NCBI RefSeq assembly: GCF_004924335.1
Contig: NZ_CP024633.1
Coordinates: 1,860,001 to 1,924,000 of the forward strand
DNA: 64,000 nucleotides
From: Mycobacteroides salmoniphilum
GTDB taxonomy: Bacteria; Actinomycetota; Actinomycetes; Mycobacteriales; Mycobacteriaceae
Direction: 5' to 3'
In this document: in pieces, positions 1 through 14,471 of the stretch
Position numbering within the stretch: the stretch's first letter is position 1
How the letters are laid out: each line of letters opens with the position of its first letter
Translations under genes and position numbers: made by a program
Notes under the pieces: model-generated
What the model was told of the DNA's origin: nothing
Seen by the model: the letters and a program-made list of their open reading frames with translations, nothing else
The model's database searches: none

Positions 1-3243
<3,243 letters not shown>

Positions 3244-3289
3244 GCACCAGCGTCAGGGGCAGCAGGCGACCTCTGGCAGAATTGGTCGC

Positions 3290-3973
3290 ATGCGTGCGGT
3301 GCTGTGGGACATGGACGGCACGCTCATCGACTCGGAGAAGCTCTGGGATATCTCGATGGCCGAAACGTGCCGCAGGCTGGGCGGCGAGATGACTCCCGAG
3401 CTGCGCGCCGCACTGCTCGGCGGATCCGCCGAGGCCACCATGCAGATGATGTTCGCAGCGTTCGGGCTGGAGCCGGACCCCGAGCTGATGGCCCGTGAGA
3501 ACGACTGGCTACACGAGTACACCGGCGAGCTCTTTGAAACCGATCTGACCTGGTGCGATGGCGCGCAGGACATGCTCACGCAGCTTGCCGCCGAGCAGGT
3601 ACCCATGGCGCTGGTGACCAACACCATCCGATCGCTCACCAACCAGGCGCTCAAGACCATTGGCGCACAATGGTTTTCCGGAACCGTATGCGGTGACGAG
3701 GTGGTGCGCACCAAACCGGCCCCGGACCCGTACCTGCGGGCCGCGGCGCTGCTGGGCGTAGACCCGGCCGATTGCCTGGCCATCGAGGACTCGGTGACCG
3801 GTGCCGCCGCGGCCGAGGCGGCGGGTTGTGCGGTGCTGGTGGTGCCCAACCACGTCGAGGTGCCCGGCACTGATCGGCGCAGGCTTGCCACCACGTTGTC
3901 GGGGCTGTCTCCGGAGGACTTGCGACGTGCCCACGCTGACGTCCTGACGGCGACTACCTGCAAACCCATATGA
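3290..3973 (+). CDS. HAD-superfamily hydrolase (phosphatase-like)
   Basis: A 227-residue protein of the haloacid dehalogenase superfamily, subgroup with a helical cap, probably a small-molecule phosphatase. Motif I is [11 protein letters not shown] (nucleophile D7, acid/base D9); motif II is VTNT; motif III and IV are the KPAPDPYL lysine and the AIEDS acidic pair. The substrate cannot be told from sequence. The ATG follows a CAGAAT hexamer by seven bases and has no clear Shine-Dalgarno, so a leaderless or short-leader start is possible. It lies 46 bases after metH and 16 before hisE on the same strand, so co-transcription with the histidine genes is plausible. Confidence 0.9.
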   Translation: MRAVLWDMDGTLIDSEKLWDISMAETCRRLGGEMTPELRAALLGGSAEATMQMMFAAFGLEPDPELMARENDWLHEYTGELFETDLTWCDGAQDMLTQLAAEQVPMALVTNTIRSLTNQALKTIGAQWFSGTVCGDEVVRTKPAPDPYLRAAALLGVDPADCLAIEDSVTGAAAAEAAGCAVLVVPNHVEVPGTDRRRLATTLSGLSPEDLRRAHADVLTATTCKPI

Positions 3974-3989
3974 CTCGCCAGGGCCGGTC

Positions 3990-4271
3990 GTGACAGAATC
4001 GCCACCCGTGAAGACCTTCGAGGAGCTGTTCGCCGAGCTCAGTGACCGTGCCCGAACCCGGCCCGAGGGAAGTGGGACCGTCGCCGCACTCGACGCGGGT
4101 GTACACACCCTGGGCAAGAAGCTGCTCGAAGAGGCGGGCGAGGTGTGGCTGGCTGCCGAGCACGAGAGCGACGAGTCACTCGCCGAGGAGGTCAGCCAGC
4201 TGCTCTACTGGGCGCAAGTACTCCTGATTGCCCGCGGTCTCACCCTCGATGACGTCTACCGGAAGCTCTGA
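3990..4271 (+). CDS. hisE: Phosphoribosyl-ATP pyrophosphatase HisE
   Basis: Second step of histidine biosynthesis: hydrolyses phosphoribosyl-ATP to phosphoribosyl-AMP. The 93-residue length and the sequence [10 protein letters not shown]...[16 protein letters not shown]...EEVSQLLYW match the all-alpha MazG-like HisE family, including the EExxE/D-type metal-binding acidic residues. A GTG start at 3990 gives the family's usual length. GTG at 4008 (protein beginning MKTFEELF) is an alternative and lies eight bases after a CAGAAT element. The stop is one base short of the hisG ATG, so the two are translationally coupled. Confidence 0.95.
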   Translation: MTESPPVKTFEELFAELSDRARTRPEGSGTVAALDAGVHTLGKKLLEEAGEVWLAAEHESDESLAEEVSQLLYWAQVLLIARGLTLDDVYRKL

Positions 4272-4272
4272 C

Positions 4273-5142
4273 ATGACCAGTGTGAACGGAGCCTTGCGCG
4301 TCGCTGTCCCCAATAAGGGGGCGCTCAGTGAGGCCGCGTCCGAGATTCTTTCCGAGGCCGGCTACCGGCGGCGCGGAGACGCCAAGGACCTCACGGTGCT
4401 CGATCCGCAGAACGACGTCGAGTTCTTCTTCTTGAGGCCCAAGGACATAGCGATCTACGTCGGCTCTGGCGAGCTGGATCTTGGTATTACCGGCCGCGAC
4501 CTGATGATGGACTCCGATGCACCGGTGACCGAGCGACTCGCGCTGGGATTCGGTGGATCGACGTTCCGCTACGCCGCGCCCGCCGGGCGAGACTGGACGA
4601 TTTACGACATCGCGGGAAAGCGGATCGCCACTGCCTACCCCAACCTGGTCCGAAAGGATCTGACCACCAAGGGAATCGAGGCCGATGTCATTCGGTTGGA
4701 CGGTGCTGTCGAGATATCCATCCAGCTTGGCGTCGCCGATGTGATCGCCGATATCGTCGGTACCGGCCGCACCCTGCGCCAGCACGGACTGGTGGCCTTC
4801 GGTGAGTCGCTGTGCGATTCAGAGGCCGTGCTGATCGAGCGGGAGAACGCCGATCCGGCAACGGAAACGGCTCGCGCACAGCTGACGGCGCGCATCCAGG
4901 GTGTGGTGTTCGGTCAGCTGTATTTGATGCTTGACTATGACTGCCCGCGTGCGGTTCTGGACGAGGCACTCAAGGTGACGCCCGGTCTGGAATCTCCGAC
5001 GTTGGCTCCGCTGGCCGACGAGAAGTGGGTGGCGGTGCGTGCCCTGGCCCCACGCAAGGGCGTCAATACCACCATGGATGCGCTGGCCGCGATCGGCGCG
5101 AAGGCCATCCTGGCCTCCGAAGTCAGGTTCTTCCGGGCCTAG
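4273..5142 (+). CDS. hisG: ATP phosphoribosyltransferase HisG, long form
   Basis: First committed step of histidine synthesis: condenses ATP with PRPP. The 289-residue protein is the long, hexameric form with a C-terminal ACT-like regulatory domain that in this family binds histidine. Seen: [13 protein letters not shown] at the N-terminus, the PRPP-binding [14 protein letters not shown] segment, and the C-terminal module [17 protein letters not shown]. The ATG at 4273 is chosen because it directly follows the hisE stop; the frame stays open further upstream, but that extension overlaps hisE and has no family similarity. Confidence 0.96.
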   Translation: MTSVNGALRVAVPNKGALSEAASEILSEAGYRRRGDAKDLTVLDPQNDVEFFFLRPKDIAIYVGSGELDLGITGRDLMMDSDAPVTERLALGFGGSTFRYAAPAGRDWTIYDIAGKRIATAYPNLVRKDLTTKGIEADVIRLDGAVEISIQLGVADVIADIVGTGRTLRQHGLVAFGESLCDSEAVLIERENADPATETARAQLTARIQGVVFGQLYLMLDYDCPRAVLDEALKVTPGLESPTLAPLADEKWVAVRALAPRKGVNTTMDALAAIGAKAILASEVRFFRA

Positions 5143-5189
5143 TTTCCCGGGGTTTCCCGGATTCCTTCGCGAGTAGCCGCAGCTCGGCC

Positions 5190-5195
5190 TAGCAT
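5190..5195 (+). promoter_or_regulatory. -10 element (TAGCAT), probable leaderless promoter
   Basis: TAGCAT fits the mycobacterial -10 consensus TANNNT and ends six bases before the ATG at 5202. This spacing would put transcription start at or next to the start codon, and no Shine-Dalgarno is seen there. Confidence 0.45.
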
Positions 5196-5201
5196 GGCCG
5201 T

Positions 5202-5597
5202 ATGGCGCTGCACGTCCTCGTCTATAGCGATGACATCACGGTCCGGCGCAAGGTAATTGAGGGAATTGGCACACGGCCGGATTCCGCACTGCCGCCGCTG
5301 GAGTTTGTCGAGGTGGCCACCGGGCCCATGGTCATCGAACGCCTCGCCGCGGGCGGTATCGCCCTGGCGATCCTCGACGGTGAAGCGACGCCCTTCGGCG
5401 GGATGGGCGTGGCCAAGCAGGTCAAGGACGAGGTCGACGCGCCGCCTCCGATTGTGGTCCTGACCGGACGTCCGCAGGACAGCTGGCTGGCGAACTGGTC
5501 TCGCGCAGAAGGCGTGGTACCGCGGCCGATCGACCCGATGCGACTGACCGCGACGGTGATCGAGCTGCTAGGTTCGGCCGCCGCGACACACCGCTGA
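5202..5597 (+). CDS. Response-regulator receiver-like protein (Rv3143-like)
   Basis: A 131-residue stand-alone receiver-like domain with no output domain. Seen: an acidic pair in VYSDD, a candidate phospho-acceptor aspartate in AILDGEA (about residue 60), a conserved-position threonine in VVLTGRP, and VPRPID where active receivers usually have a K-P pair. The lysine is therefore replaced by arginine, so phosphorylation chemistry may be altered. In M. tuberculosis the receiver-like gene Rv3143 also sits just upstream of nuoA, so the association is conserved. Whether it controls nuo, or signals at all, is unknown. Confidence 0.75.
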   Translation: MALHVLVYSDDITVRRKVIEGIGTRPDSALPPLEFVEVATGPMVIERLAAGGIALAILDGEATPFGGMGVAKQVKDEVDAPPPIVVLTGRPQDSWLANWSRAEGVVPRPIDPMRLTATVIELLGSAAATHR

Positions 5598-5644
5598 CAT
5601 CAGCCGTCCCAGGCCCTTCGGCTCACGTACTTAATTGCGCAAAA

Positions 5645-5659
5645 CACCGTCAAACGGTG
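5645..5659. promoter_or_regulatory. Inverted repeat CACCGT-CAA-ACGGTG upstream of nuoA
   Basis: A perfect 6-bp inverted repeat with a 3-base centre in the 207-base gap between the receiver-like gene and nuoA. It could be a small terminator for the upstream gene or an operator for the nuo promoter. There is no U-tract, so an operator is at least as likely. Confidence 0.3.
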
Positions 5660-5804
5660 GCATGGATCAGGCGCCAACCGATAGTGTGTTTGTTAGGTCA
5701 CATCTGTACTGGTCGGCAGCCCTCGACCACAGACAGCAATGACGCGGCAGCGTTGCCGATCCAGCACAGGGACCCGATCGATCGATTCGGGAGGCTGTTC
5801 TGCC

Positions 5805-6191
5805 ATGGATGCATATGTACCGATCTTGGTGCTCGGCGCCATTGCGGTGGCCTTTGCCGTTTTCTCCATTGGGATTTCGTCATTCGTCGGTCCGCGCCGG
5901 TACAACCGCGCGAAGCTTGAGGCGTATGAATGCGGTATCGAGCCCACCCAGCACTCCATGGGCCGTGATCATCACGGTGCCGCCGTCGGCGGACACCGGG
6001 TGCCCGTGAAGTACTACCTCACCGCGATGTTGTTCATCATCTTCGATATCGAGATCGTCTTCTTGTATCCGTGGGCCGTCCACTTCGAGGCCCTCGGAGT
6101 GTTCGGACTGCTCGCAATGGCCCTGTTCATCGTCAACGTGTCGGTGGCGTACGCCTACGAATGGAGGCGCGGTGGCCTGAGCTGGGATTAG
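5805..6191 (+). CDS. nuoA: NADH-quinone oxidoreductase subunit A
   Basis: Small membrane subunit of complex I, next to the quinone-access region. The 128-residue protein has three predicted membrane helices (VPILVLGAIAVAFAVFSIGI, the YYLTAMLFIIFDIEIVFLYP helix, and VFGLLAMALFIVNVSVAYAY) and the conserved YECGIEP loop. The ATG at 5805 is used because GGGAGG lies about ten bases before it and it gives the family length; an upstream in-frame start at 5739 adds 22 residues with no similarity. First gene of nuoA-N. Confidence 0.95.
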   Translation: MDAYVPILVLGAIAVAFAVFSIGISSFVGPRRYNRAKLEAYECGIEPTQHSMGRDHHGAAVGGHRVPVKYYLTAMLFIIFDIEIVFLYPWAVHFEALGVFGLLAMALFIVNVSVAYAYEWRRGGLSWD

Positions 6192-6263
6192 CCCCTGTGC
6201 GATCGGCGGGGCGGCGCGGAAGTCCTTGCAACATCACGAATAAGCACACCTGTCGGGAGAGCC

Positions 6264-6818
6264 ATGGGTCTTGAGGAACAACTGCCTAGCGGATTTCTGC
6301 TGAGCACCGTCGAGGCGCTGGCGGGGTACGTGCGCAAAGGTTCGTTGTGGCCCGCCACCTTTGGACTGGCCTGCTGCGCCATCGAGATGATGTCGACTGC
6401 GGGCCCCCGATTCGACATCGCCCGCTTTGGCATGGAACGGTTCTCGGCGACACCCCGGCAGGCCGACCTCATGATCGTGGCGGGCAGGGTCAGTCAGAAG
6501 ATGGCCCCGGTGTTGCGGCAGATCTATGACCAGATGGCTGAACCGAAATGGGTGCTCGCCATGGGGGTCTGTGCTTCTTCGGGCGGGATGTTCAATAACT
6601 ATGCCATTGTCCAGGGTGTCGATCATGTTGTCCCCGTGGATATCTACCTTCCCGGTTGTCCGCCGCGCCCGGAAATGCTGCTGCACGCGATCTTGAAGCT
6701 GCACGAGAAGATCGGCCATATGCCGCTCGGGGCCAACCGTGAGGAAGTCATCCGCGAGACCGAGGCGGCGGCTCTCGCCGCCACGCCGACCTTCGAGATG
6801 AAGGGCCTGCTGCGGTGA
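6264..6818 (+). CDS. nuoB: NADH-quinone oxidoreductase subunit B (cluster N2)
   Basis: Peripheral-arm subunit that holds the terminal 4Fe-4S cluster N2, which reduces quinone. The 184-residue sequence shows the tandem cysteines in [10 protein letters not shown], the third in MGVCASSGG and the fourth in PGCPPRPE, the expected N2 ligand set. An RBS-like CGGGAGAG precedes the ATG. The 72-base gap after nuoA is one of only two real gaps in the operon; its end overlaps nuoC by four bases. Confidence 0.97.
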   Translation: MGLEEQLPSGFLLSTVEALAGYVRKGSLWPATFGLACCAIEMMSTAGPRFDIARFGMERFSATPRQADLMIVAGRVSQKMAPVLRQIYDQMAEPKWVLAMGVCASSGGMFNNYAIVQGVDHVVPVDIYLPGCPPRPEMLLHAILKLHEKIGHMPLGANREEVIRETEAAALAATPTFEMKGLLR

Positions 6819-7501
6819 CGGGCGACGAGCAGAACCCCGGCGAGGTCATCGGGGTACGGCACGGGCTCTTCGGGGTCCACGGCAGTGGTGACACGTCGGG
6901 CTATGGCGGCCTGGTTCAGCCAATCTCCTTGCCGGTCAGCTCGGCCCGTCCCTATGGCGGGTACTTCGATCAGGTCGTGGACCGGCTGGAATCGGTGCTC
7001 TCGGAGCAGGAACACGTCACCTACGGGGACGCTATCGAGGGTGTCATCGTCTTTCGCGATCAGCTCACGATCCACGTCAGGGCCGAGCATCTGGTGCAGG
7101 TTGCCCAGTCCCTGCGGGATGACCCGGAACTGCGTTTCGAGCTCTGCCTCGGCGTCAGCGGTGTGCACTACCCCGAGGACACCGCGCGGGAACTACATGC
7201 CGTCTACCCACTCATGTCGATCACCTGGAATCGCCGTGTCCTACTCGAAGTAGCTGTGCCGGATGATAATCCGCATGTTCCGTCGCTGAATGCCGTGTAC
7301 CCGACCACCGACTGGCATGAACGGGAAACGTACGACTTCTTCGGCATCGTCTTCGACGACCACCCCGCGTTGACGCGAATCGAAATGCCGGATGACTGGG
7401 AGGGGCATCCTCAGCGTAAGGACTATCCGCTCGGTGGTGTGCCTGTCGAATACCACGGGGCGACCATTGCGCCGCCCGATCAGCGGAGGTCCTACAACTA
7501 A
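6815..7501 (+). CDS. nuoC: NADH-quinone oxidoreductase subunit C
   Basis: Peripheral-arm subunit of complex I (30-kDa family), with no cofactor. The 228 residues carry the family signature near the C-terminus, [18 protein letters not shown] followed by [16 protein letters not shown]. It starts with GTG overlapping the nuoB stop (GTGA) and ends by sharing one base with the nuoD ATG, so translation is coupled on both sides. Unlike the nuoCD fusion of E. coli, nuoC and nuoD are separate here, as usual in actinobacteria. Confidence 0.96.
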   Translation: MTGDEQNPGEVIGVRHGLFGVHGSGDTSGYGGLVQPISLPVSSARPYGGYFDQVVDRLESVLSEQEHVTYGDAIEGVIVFRDQLTIHVRAEHLVQVAQSLRDDPELRFELCLGVSGVHYPEDTARELHAVYPLMSITWNRRVLLEVAVPDDNPHVPSLNAVYPTTDWHERETYDFFGIVFDDHPALTRIEMPDDWEGHPQRKDYPLGGVPVEYHGATIAPPDQRRSYN

Positions 7502-8799
7502 TGACAGCACAGCCCGAGACTCATCTCATGGCCGGTGGGCAGGACTGGGACGAGATCGTCACTGCCGCTGCGCAAGCCGGCGACGAGCGAATCGTCGTGA
7601 ACATGGGCCCCCAGCATCCGTCGACCCACGGCGTGCTGCGGCTGATCCTGGAGATCGAGGGGGAGACGGTTACCGACGTGCGCTGCGGAATCGGCTACCT
7701 GCACACCGGTATCGAAAAGAATCTGGAGTACCGCACCTGGACACAGGGCGTCACCTTTGTGACCCGGATGGACTATCTGTCACCATTCTTCAACGAGACT
7801 GCCTACTGTCTGGGTGTCGAGAAGCTGCTCGACATCACCGACGAAATCCCGGAGCGTGCCACCGTGATTCGGGTGTTGATGATGGAACTCAATCGCATCT
7901 CCTCCCATCTGGTCGCACTCGCAACCGGTGGCATGGAGCTCGGTGCGATGACCGCGATGTTCCTCGGATTTCGCGAGCGCGAGATGATCCTGAAGGTGTT
8001 CGAAGCGGTCACCGGACTGCGCATGAACCACGCCTATGTCAGGCCCGGTGGGCTGGCGCAGGACCTGCCCGATGGCGCCGAGCAAGAGGTGCAGGATCTG
8101 CTGAATATCCTGCCCGGCAGGTTGCGCGACATGGAAAACCTGTTGAACGAGAACTACATCTGGAAGGCGCGGACCCAGGGCGTCGGATACCTGGATCTCA
8201 CCGGTTGCATGGCATTGGGCATCACGGGTCCGGTGCTGCGGGCCACGGGGCTTGCGCATGATCTGCGACGTGCACAACCGTACTGCGGGTACGAGAACTA
8301 TGACTTTGACGTCATCACCGATGGGGACTGCGACTCCTATGGCCGATATCTGATCCGGGTCAAGGAGATGCGCGAGTCCATCAAGATCGCTCAGCAGTGT
8401 CTGGATCGGTTGCGGCCAGGACCGATCATGGTGGACGACAAGAAGATCGCGTGGCCCGCCGACCTCTCGTCGGGCCCAGATGGATTAGGCAACTCACCCA
8501 AGCACATCGCCAAGATCATGGGCACCTCCATGGAGGGGCTGATCCACCACTTCAAGCTGGTGACCGAGGGGATCAGGGTGCCGGCCGGACAGGTGTACGT
8601 CGCCGTCGAGTCGCCACGCGGCGAGCTCGGGGTACATATGGTCAGTGATGGCGGAACCCGGCCCTACCGCGTGCATTTCCGCGATCCGTCGTTCACCAAT
8701 CTGCAGGCTGTCTCGGCGATGTGTGAGGGCGGGATGGTGGCCGACCTGATCGCCGCGGTCGCGAGTATCGATCCGGTGATGGGTGGGGTGGACAGGTGA
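7501..8799 (+). CDS. nuoD: NADH-quinone oxidoreductase subunit D (49-kDa)
   Basis: Quinone-binding peripheral subunit, related to the NiFe-hydrogenase large subunit but without metal. In this 432-residue protein the N-terminal quinone-site motif [15 protein letters not shown] is clear, as are [13 protein letters not shown] and the C-terminal [19 protein letters not shown]. The start codon overlaps the nuoC stop by one base (TAATG). The GTG of nuoE overlaps its end. Confidence 0.97.
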   Translation: MTAQPETHLMAGGQDWDEIVTAAAQAGDERIVVNMGPQHPSTHGVLRLILEIEGETVTDVRCGIGYLHTGIEKNLEYRTWTQGVTFVTRMDYLSPFFNETAYCLGVEKLLDITDEIPERATVIRVLMMELNRISSHLVALATGGMELGAMTAMFLGFREREMILKVFEAVTGLRMNHAYVRPGGLAQDLPDGAEQEVQDLLNILPGRLRDMENLLNENYIWKARTQGVGYLDLTGCMALGITGPVLRATGLAHDLRRAQPYCGYENYDFDVITDGDCDSYGRYLIRVKEMRESIKIAQQCLDRLRPGPIMVDDKKIAWPADLSSGPDGLGNSPKHIAKIMGTSMEGLIHHFKLVTEGIRVPAGQVYVAVESPRGELGVHMVSDGGTRPYRVHFRDPSFTNLQAVSAMCEGGMVADLIAAVASIDPVMGGVDR

Positions 8800-9524
8800 G
8801 CGAAGTATTCGTCGAACTCGGGAGCCGCCCGCCCGAGGATGAGGGCAGCTTCGCGGGGCGCACAACGTACCCGACGGAAGTGGTTTCACGGCTTGCCATC
8901 GACGCCAAGGAGATCCTTGACCGGTATCCGAGCCGTCGGTCGGCGTTGTTGCCGCTGCTGCACCTGGTGCAGTCCGAGGACGGTTATGTGACCATGGCCG
9001 GCATCGAATTCTGTGCCGGACACGTGGAACTGACATCCGCCGAGGTCACCGCGGTAGCGAGCTTTTACTCGATGTACCGGCGTGAGCCGACCGGCGACTA
9101 TCTCGTCGGCGTATGCACCAACACGCTGTGCGCGGTGCTCGGTGGTGACGCGATCTTGACGCGGTTGGTCGATGAGCTCGGCGTCCCACCCGGCGGTACC
9201 ACCGAGGACGGGAAGGTCACGCTCGAGCATGTCGAGTGCAACGCCGCCTGTGACTACGCGCCGGTGTTGATGGTCAATTGGGAGTTCTTCGACAACCAAA
9301 CCCCGGATGGCGCGGTAGATCTGGTGGAAGACCTCCGTCGCGGCCGTGTTCCCGAGCCACGGCGCGGTGCGACACCGTGCACGTTCCGGCAGACCGCCCG
9401 GATCTTGGCCGGGTTCGCCGACGAGCGGCCCGACGCAGTCGCCGCGGCGCAGCCGGGTGACCCGACACTGGCGGGACTGCGACTGGCCAAGGAAGTACAC
9501 GACGTACAAGGGGAGGCGCGGTGA
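8796..9524 (+). CDS. nuoE: NADH-quinone oxidoreductase subunit E (2Fe-2S)
   Basis: 24-kDa-type subunit of the NADH-oxidising module, carrying the 2Fe-2S cluster N1a. Of 242 residues, the thioredoxin-like domain has the ligand cysteines in VCTNTLCAV (C-x4-C) and [11 protein letters not shown] (C-x3-C). A C-terminal extension of about 60 residues (after [12 protein letters not shown]) is of a kind common in actinobacterial NuoE. It starts with GTG overlapping the nuoD stop and overlaps nuoF by four bases. Confidence 0.96.
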   Translation: MSEVFVELGSRPPEDEGSFAGRTTYPTEVVSRLAIDAKEILDRYPSRRSALLPLLHLVQSEDGYVTMAGIEFCAGHVELTSAEVTAVASFYSMYRREPTGDYLVGVCTNTLCAVLGGDAILTRLVDELGVPPGGTTEDGKVTLEHVECNAACDYAPVLMVNWEFFDNQTPDGAVDLVEDLRRGRVPEPRRGATPCTFRQTARILAGFADERPDAVAAAQPGDPTLAGLRLAKEVHDVQGEAR

Positions 9525-10825
9525 CGTCCACGATCTTGGCCCCGGTCCTGTCCGAGCACTGGGACGAGGCCGACTCCTGGACCCTCGGCGGGTATCTGCG
9601 CCATGAGGGCTATCAGGGCCTGCGCACCGCGCTGGGCATGGCACCGGATGCCGTCATCGCCCTGGTCAAGGACGCGGGTCTGCGTGGGCGGGGCGGCGCC
9701 GGATTCCCGACAGGCACCAAGTGGTCTTTCATTCCGCAGGGTGACGGCAAGCCGCACTACCTGGTGGTGAACGCGGACGAGTCAGAACCCGGTACCTGCA
9801 AAGACATTCCGTTGATGCTGGCGACACCGCACACCCTCATCGAGGGAATTGTCATTGCCGCCTATGCGATCCGTGCCGCACATGCCTTCATCTACGTGCG
9901 CGGTGAGGTCATCTCGGTGATCAGAAGGTTGCAGACCGCGGTGGCACAGGCCTATGAGGCGGGATACCTGGGCCGCAATATTCTTGATAGCGGTTTCGAT
10001 CTGGAGCTGGTGGTGCACTCCGGTGCGGGCGCCTACATCTGCGGGGAAGAGACCGCGCTCTTGGACTCGCTGGAGGGACGCCGCGGCCAGCCGCGGCTGC
10101 GTCCCCCATTTCCCGCGGTTGCGGGTCTGTACGCCAGCCCGACGGTCGTCAACAACGTGGAGTCCATCGCGAGTGTCCCGGTCATCCTGAGACGTGGGGC
10201 CCAATGGTTCCGGACAATGGGATCGGAGAAATCACCGGGGTTCACGCTGTACTCGTTGTCCGGGCATGTGCGTACTCCGGGACAGTATGAGGCTCCACTC
10301 GGAGTGACGCTGCGCGAGCTCCTGGAGCTGGCTGGGGGAGTGCGCGACGGACACGGGCTCAAGTTCTGGACTCCCGGTGGTTCATCGACACCGTTGTTCA
10401 CCGCCGAGCATCTGGATGTCCCGCTCGATTACGAGGGCGTGAGCGCAGCCGGTTCGATGCTGGGCACCAAGGCATTACAGATATTCGATGACACCACGTG
10501 CGTGGTGCGTGCGGTGCTGCGGTGGACCGAGTTCTACGCGCACGAGTCCTGTGGCAAGTGCACGCCTTGCCGTGAGGGCACCTATTGGCTGGTGCGCATC
10601 CTCCAGCGACTGGAATCCGGCGGGGGTTCCGCCGAAGACCTGGACAAACTTCTCGACGTCTCGGACATCGTGTTGGGTAAGTCCTTCTGCGCTCTCGGCG
10701 ACGGCGCGGCGAGTCCGATCATGTCCTCGCTCAAGTACTTCCGCGGAGAGTATGAGGCACACCTGGAGAATGGATGCCCCTTCGACTCGGGGGCCAGCAC
10801 CGTCTTCGGGGAGGGGGACCGATGA
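9521..10825 (+). CDS. nuoF: NADH-quinone oxidoreductase subunit F (NADH/FMN)
   Basis: 51-kDa-type flavoprotein that oxidises NADH and passes electrons to cluster N3. The 434 residues include the NADH/FMN glycine-rich motif [16 protein letters not shown], the FMN-site [11 protein letters not shown], and the N3 ligands in [12 protein letters not shown] with a distant cysteine in [15 protein letters not shown] start overlapping nuoE. Its ATGA overlap with nuoG fixes the nuoG start. Confidence 0.97.
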   Translation: MTSTILAPVLSEHWDEADSWTLGGYLRHEGYQGLRTALGMAPDAVIALVKDAGLRGRGGAGFPTGTKWSFIPQGDGKPHYLVVNADESEPGTCKDIPLMLATPHTLIEGIVIAAYAIRAAHAFIYVRGEVISVIRRLQTAVAQAYEAGYLGRNILDSGFDLELVVHSGAGAYICGEETALLDSLEGRRGQPRLRPPFPAVAGLYASPTVVNNVESIASVPVILRRGAQWFRTMGSEKSPGFTLYSLSGHVRTPGQYEAPLGVTLRELLELAGGVRDGHGLKFWTPGGSSTPLFTAEHLDVPLDYEGVSAAGSMLGTKALQIFDDTTCVVRAVLRWTEFYAHESCGKCTPCREGTYWLVRILQRLESGGGSAEDLDKLLDVSDIVLGKSFCALGDGAASPIMSSLKYFRGEYEAHLENGCPFDSGASTVFGEGDR

Positions 10826-13206
10826 CCGCCGTGGAAAGGGGGACCGGGGTTGAGCTGGTCACCGTCAACATCGACGGAACCAGCATCTCGGTGCCCAAGG
10901 GCACATTGGTCATTCGCGCGGCGGAGCTGATCGGTGTCCAGATTCCCCGGTTCTGCGATCACCCGCTCCTCGAGCCGGTGGGTGCGTGTCGCCAGTGCCT
11001 GGTCGAGGTGGAGGGGCAGCGTAAACCGTTGGCCGCCTGCACCACGACCGTCACCGACGAGATGGTGGTTCATACGCAGGTCACCTCCGCAGCAGCGCAG
11101 AAGGCGCAGAGCGGCGTGATGGAACTGCTGCTGATCAATCACCCACTCGACTGTCCGGTCTGCGATAAGGGCGGAGAGTGTCCGCTGCAGAACCAGGCCA
11201 TGTCGACCGGTCGCGCCGAGACCCGGTTCGCCGAGGCCAAACGCACGTTTCCCAAGCCGATTCCCCTATCGACCGAGGTGCTACTCGATAGGGAGCGCTG
11301 TGTCCTGTGTGCACGTTGCACCCGGTTCTCCCAACAGGTGGCCGGCGACCCGTTTATCGAGTTACTCGAACGCGGTGCGCAACAACAGGTTGGCATCGCG
11401 AGCGACCAACCCTTCGATTCCTACTTCTCCGGCAATACCGTGCAGATCTGTCCCGTGGGTGCTCTCACCGGTGCGGCATATCGATTCCGGGCCCGCCCGT
11501 TCGATCTGGTGTCCACCCCCAGTGTGTGTGAGCACTGCGCGAGCGGATGTGCGCAGCGCACCGACCATCGGCGGGGAAAGGTGCTGCGGCGTCTGGCCGG
11601 TGACGATCCCGAAGTCAATGAGGAATGGAACTGCGATAAGGGGCGCTGGGCGTTCACGTACGCCACCGCGGGCGACCGCATCACCAATCCGATGATTCGT
11701 GACGAGTCCGGAAATCTGGTGGCGGTGTCCTGGCCACAGGCATTGGAAACCGCGGCAAAGGGTTTGGCGGACGCGGGTGCCAATGCCGGGGTCCTCACCG
11801 GTGGACGGCTCACCGTCGAAGATGCCTACGCCTACGTCAAGTTCGCCCGGATGGTGATAGGCACCAACAACATCGACTTCCGCGCTCGCGCGCATAGCGC
11901 CGAGGAGGCCGCGTTCCTCGGCGCGGGCGTCGCCGGGCACGGGATGACGCAGACGTATGCGGCTGTGGAGTCCGCGCCGGTGGTGCTGCTGGCGGGGTTC
12001 GAGCCGGAAGAGGAATCTCCCATCGTCTTCCTGCGGTTGCGCAAGGGAGTCCGCAAGCGGGGACTCAGGGTGCTCACCATCGCGCCCTTCGTCAGCCGCG
12101 GATCCACCAAGCTCTCTGCCGGTGTGATTGCCACCGTTCCCGGTAGTGAACCGGAAACCATCGTGGGCCTGGCTGATTCGGAACTCTTACGCCAGCCCGG
12201 GGCCGTGATCATGGCGGGGGAGCGGTTGGCGTGGATACCCGGAGCGCTGTCGGCCACAGCCCAGCTTGCCGCGAAGACTGGCGCGACACTGGTGTGGGTT
12301 CCGCGAAGAGCGGGGGAGCGTGGAGCCTTGGAAGCGGGGGCGCTGCCCAGGCTCCTGCCGGGTGGTCACCCAGTGTCGGACAGTGCGGCACGACGCTATG
12401 TCGCCGACAAGTGGGGAGTGATCGCACTGCCCGACATGCCCGGACTCGATGCCGCCGGCATGTTGGATCCCGGGAGCGGGCTCGACGCGTTCCTCGTCGG
12501 TGGCGTCGAACTGGCGGATCTTCCGTATCCCGCGGCTGCCGTCGGTGCGCTCAAGACAGGATTCGTGGTGAGCCTGGAGATGCGCCACGGCGCTGTCACC
12601 GAGCTCGCCGATGTGGTACTTCCGGTGGCGGCGGTCGCGGAGAAGTCGGGCAGCTTCGTGAATTGGGAAGGCAGGCTGAGACCTTTCCAGACCACTCTGG
12701 ACGCCAGTGATGCCCTCGACGATCTCAGAGTGCTTGCCGCGCTGTCTCGGCGGATGGATCGCCCGATCGGCCTGAACCACGCACACGAGGCGCTCGCCGA
12801 GCTCGCGGACATCGGGCCGTGGGAGGGCGCGCGGGAAACCCCGGGGCCGGTCCGGGCGACCGCCAGGCCACGGCCCGAGGCGGGAGAGGCGGTTTTGGCG
12901 TCCTGGCGGTTGCTGCTGGACGCCGGTCGGCTGCAGGACGGCGAACAGTTCCTTGCCGGTACCGCGCACACCACGGAGGTGCGGTTATCGGAGGCCACCG
13001 CACGCGAGATCGGTGCCGCTGACGGCGAATCGGTGACCGTGCGCAGTATGTCGGAGTCGATCCAGGGTGCCATTACCCTGCCGCTGCGGATCACCGAGAT
13101 GCCGGACAGGGTTGTGTGGGTGCCGATGCGCTCGGCCGGGTCGGAGGTTCATCAGCAGCTCGGTCCCGCGCTCGGGCAAGTGGTCCGAATCGAGGTGGCA
13201 GCATGA
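10822..13206 (+). CDS. nuoG: NADH-quinone oxidoreductase subunit G
   Basis: Large Fe-S subunit (75-kDa family). The 794 residues carry, in order, a 2Fe-2S ferredoxin domain ([23 protein letters not shown]), the NuoG HxxxCxxC-type site ([17 protein letters not shown]), a 4Fe-4S pair (CVLCARC and ICPVGAL), and the extra N7-type site (CEHCASGC with a distant NCDKGRW), which only some bacteria keep. A degenerate molybdopterin-oxidoreductase-like domain follows. The start at 10822 (ATGA overlap with nuoF) is preferred over an upstream in-frame ATG at 10774, which lies inside nuoF. Confidence 0.96.
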   Translation: MTAVERGTGVELVTVNIDGTSISVPKGTLVIRAAELIGVQIPRFCDHPLLEPVGACRQCLVEVEGQRKPLAACTTTVTDEMVVHTQVTSAAAQKAQSGVMELLLINHPLDCPVCDKGGECPLQNQAMSTGRAETRFAEAKRTFPKPIPLSTEVLLDRERCVLCARCTRFSQQVAGDPFIELLERGAQQQVGIASDQPFDSYFSGNTVQICPVGALTGAAYRFRARPFDLVSTPSVCEHCASGCAQRTDHRRGKVLRRLAGDDPEVNEEWNCDKGRWAFTYATAGDRITNPMIRDESGNLVAVSWPQALETAAKGLADAGANAGVLTGGRLTVEDAYAYVKFARMVIGTNNIDFRARAHSAEEAAFLGAGVAGHGMTQTYAAVESAPVVLLAGFEPEEESPIVFLRLRKGVRKRGLRVLTIAPFVSRGSTKLSAGVIATVPGSEPETIVGLADSELLRQPGAVIMAGERLAWIPGALSATAQLAAKTGATLVWVPRRAGERGALEAGALPRLLPGGHPVSDSAARRYVADKWGVIALPDMPGLDAAGMLDPGSGLDAFLVGGVELADLPYPAAAVGALKTGFVVSLEMRHGAVTELADVVLPVAAVAEKSGSFVNWEGRLRPFQTTLDASDALDDLRVLAALSRRMDRPIGLNHAHEALAELADIGPWEGARETPGPVRATARPRPEAGEAVLASWRLLLDAGRLQDGEQFLAGTAHTTEVRLSEATAREIGAADGESVTVRSMSESIQGAITLPLRITEMPDRVVWVPMRSAGSEVHQQLGPALGQVVRIEVAA

Positions 13207-14471
13207 CGGGCAAGACGGACTTGTCACAGTTCGGAATCGACCCGCTCTGGCTCGTGATCCTGAAATGTGTTGCGGTATTTGTCTTCCTGGTGCTGACCGT
13301 GCTCGTGGCGATTCTTGTCGAGCGCAAGGTGCTTGCCTGGATGCAGCGCCGCATCGGTCCCAACAGGGTGGGCCCGTTCGGACTGCTGCAGAGCCTGGCC
13401 GACGGCGTGAAACTGGCCCTCAAGGAGGGCCTGACCCCGGCCGGCGTCGACAAGCCGATCTATCTCCTGGCGCCCATCATCTCTGTGGTGCCGGCGATCG
13501 TCGCGTACGCGGTCATTCCGTTCGGTCCCGTGGTCTCGTTCTTCGGGCATCGCACACCACTTCAGCTCACCGATCTACCGGTGGCGATTCTTTTCGTGCT
13601 AGCGGTCACTTCCGTGGGCGTCTACGGGATTGTGTTGGGTGGCTGGGCATCCGGATCTACCTACCCGCTGCTCGGTGGATTGCGGTCCTCCGCGCAGGTG
13701 ATTTCCTACGAGATCGCGATGGGCCTGACGTTCGCGGCGGTGTTCCTGCTGGCCGGAACGATGTCGACGTCGGGGATCGTCGCGGCGCAGGCCGGCCGTT
13801 GGTATGTCTTCCTCCTGCTGCCGTCATTCTTGGTGTACGTCACCGCCATGGTCGGCGAGACCAACCGAGCACCTTTCGACCTGCCCGAAGCGGAGGGTGA
13901 GCTGGTCGGCGGCTTCCATACCGAATACTCCTCGCTGCGCTTCGCGATGTTCATGCTCGCCGAATACATCAACATGGCAACGGTTTCCGGGTTGGCGGCA
14001 ACCATGTTCCTTGGTGGCTGGCACGCGCCGTGGCCGTTGAGCCTGATGGACGGTGCGAACACCTCATGGTGGCCAGTGCTGTGGTTCGTGGCCAAGGTCT
14101 GGGGCTTCATGTTCCTGTTCATGTGGCTGCGCGCCACATTGCCGCGGCTGCGCTATGACCAGTTCATGCGGTTGGGCTGGGAGGTCCTGATCCCGGTGGC
14201 GCTGGTGTGGATCGTCGTCGTCGCAGTGGTGCAGGCCATGGCGCTCTATGGATACGGAAATCCGTCGATCATCCTCGGGGTCACCGGCGTCGCGTTCTCG
14301 GTGGGCAGTATCGCCCTGGTGGGTGTCGTGTCGCGGCGCCCCGAATCGCTAAAACCCATGCTGTCCAGCAGCTTCGATCCGATGGCCGGCGGATTCCCGG
14401 TGCCGCCGCTGCCCGGGCAGCACGTCGGCGCGGGCCCGGGCCCGACCACAAAGGAGGACGCACATGCCTGA
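13203..14471 (+). CDS. nuoH: NADH-quinone oxidoreductase subunit H
   Basis: Membrane subunit that forms the quinone tunnel with NuoB and NuoD. The 422 residues have about eight to nine membrane helices and the conserved loop [22 protein letters not shown], plus the acidic loop [23 protein letters not shown] 13203 overlaps the nuoG stop; the frame is open to 13116, but that extension is inside nuoG. A C-terminal tail (about [16 protein letters not shown]) goes beyond the core, as in other mycobacteria. Confidence 0.96.
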   Translation: MTGKTDLSQFGIDPLWLVILKCVAVFVFLVLTVLVAILVERKVLAWMQRRIGPNRVGPFGLLQSLADGVKLALKEGLTPAGVDKPIYLLAPIISVVPAIVAYAVIPFGPVVSFFGHRTPLQLTDLPVAILFVLAVTSVGVYGIVLGGWASGSTYPLLGGLRSSAQVISYEIAMGLTFAAVFLLAGTMSTSGIVAAQAGRWYVFLLLPSFLVYVTAMVGETNRAPFDLPEAEGELVGGFHTEYSSLRFAMFMLAEYINMATVSGLAATMFLGGWHAPWPLSLMDGANTSWWPVLWFVAKVWGFMFLFMWLRATLPRLRYDQFMRLGWEVLIPVALVWIVVVAVVQAMALYGYGNPSIILGVTGVAFSVGSIALVGVVSRRPESLKPMLSSSFDPMAGGFPVPPLPGQHVGAGPGPTTKEDAHA

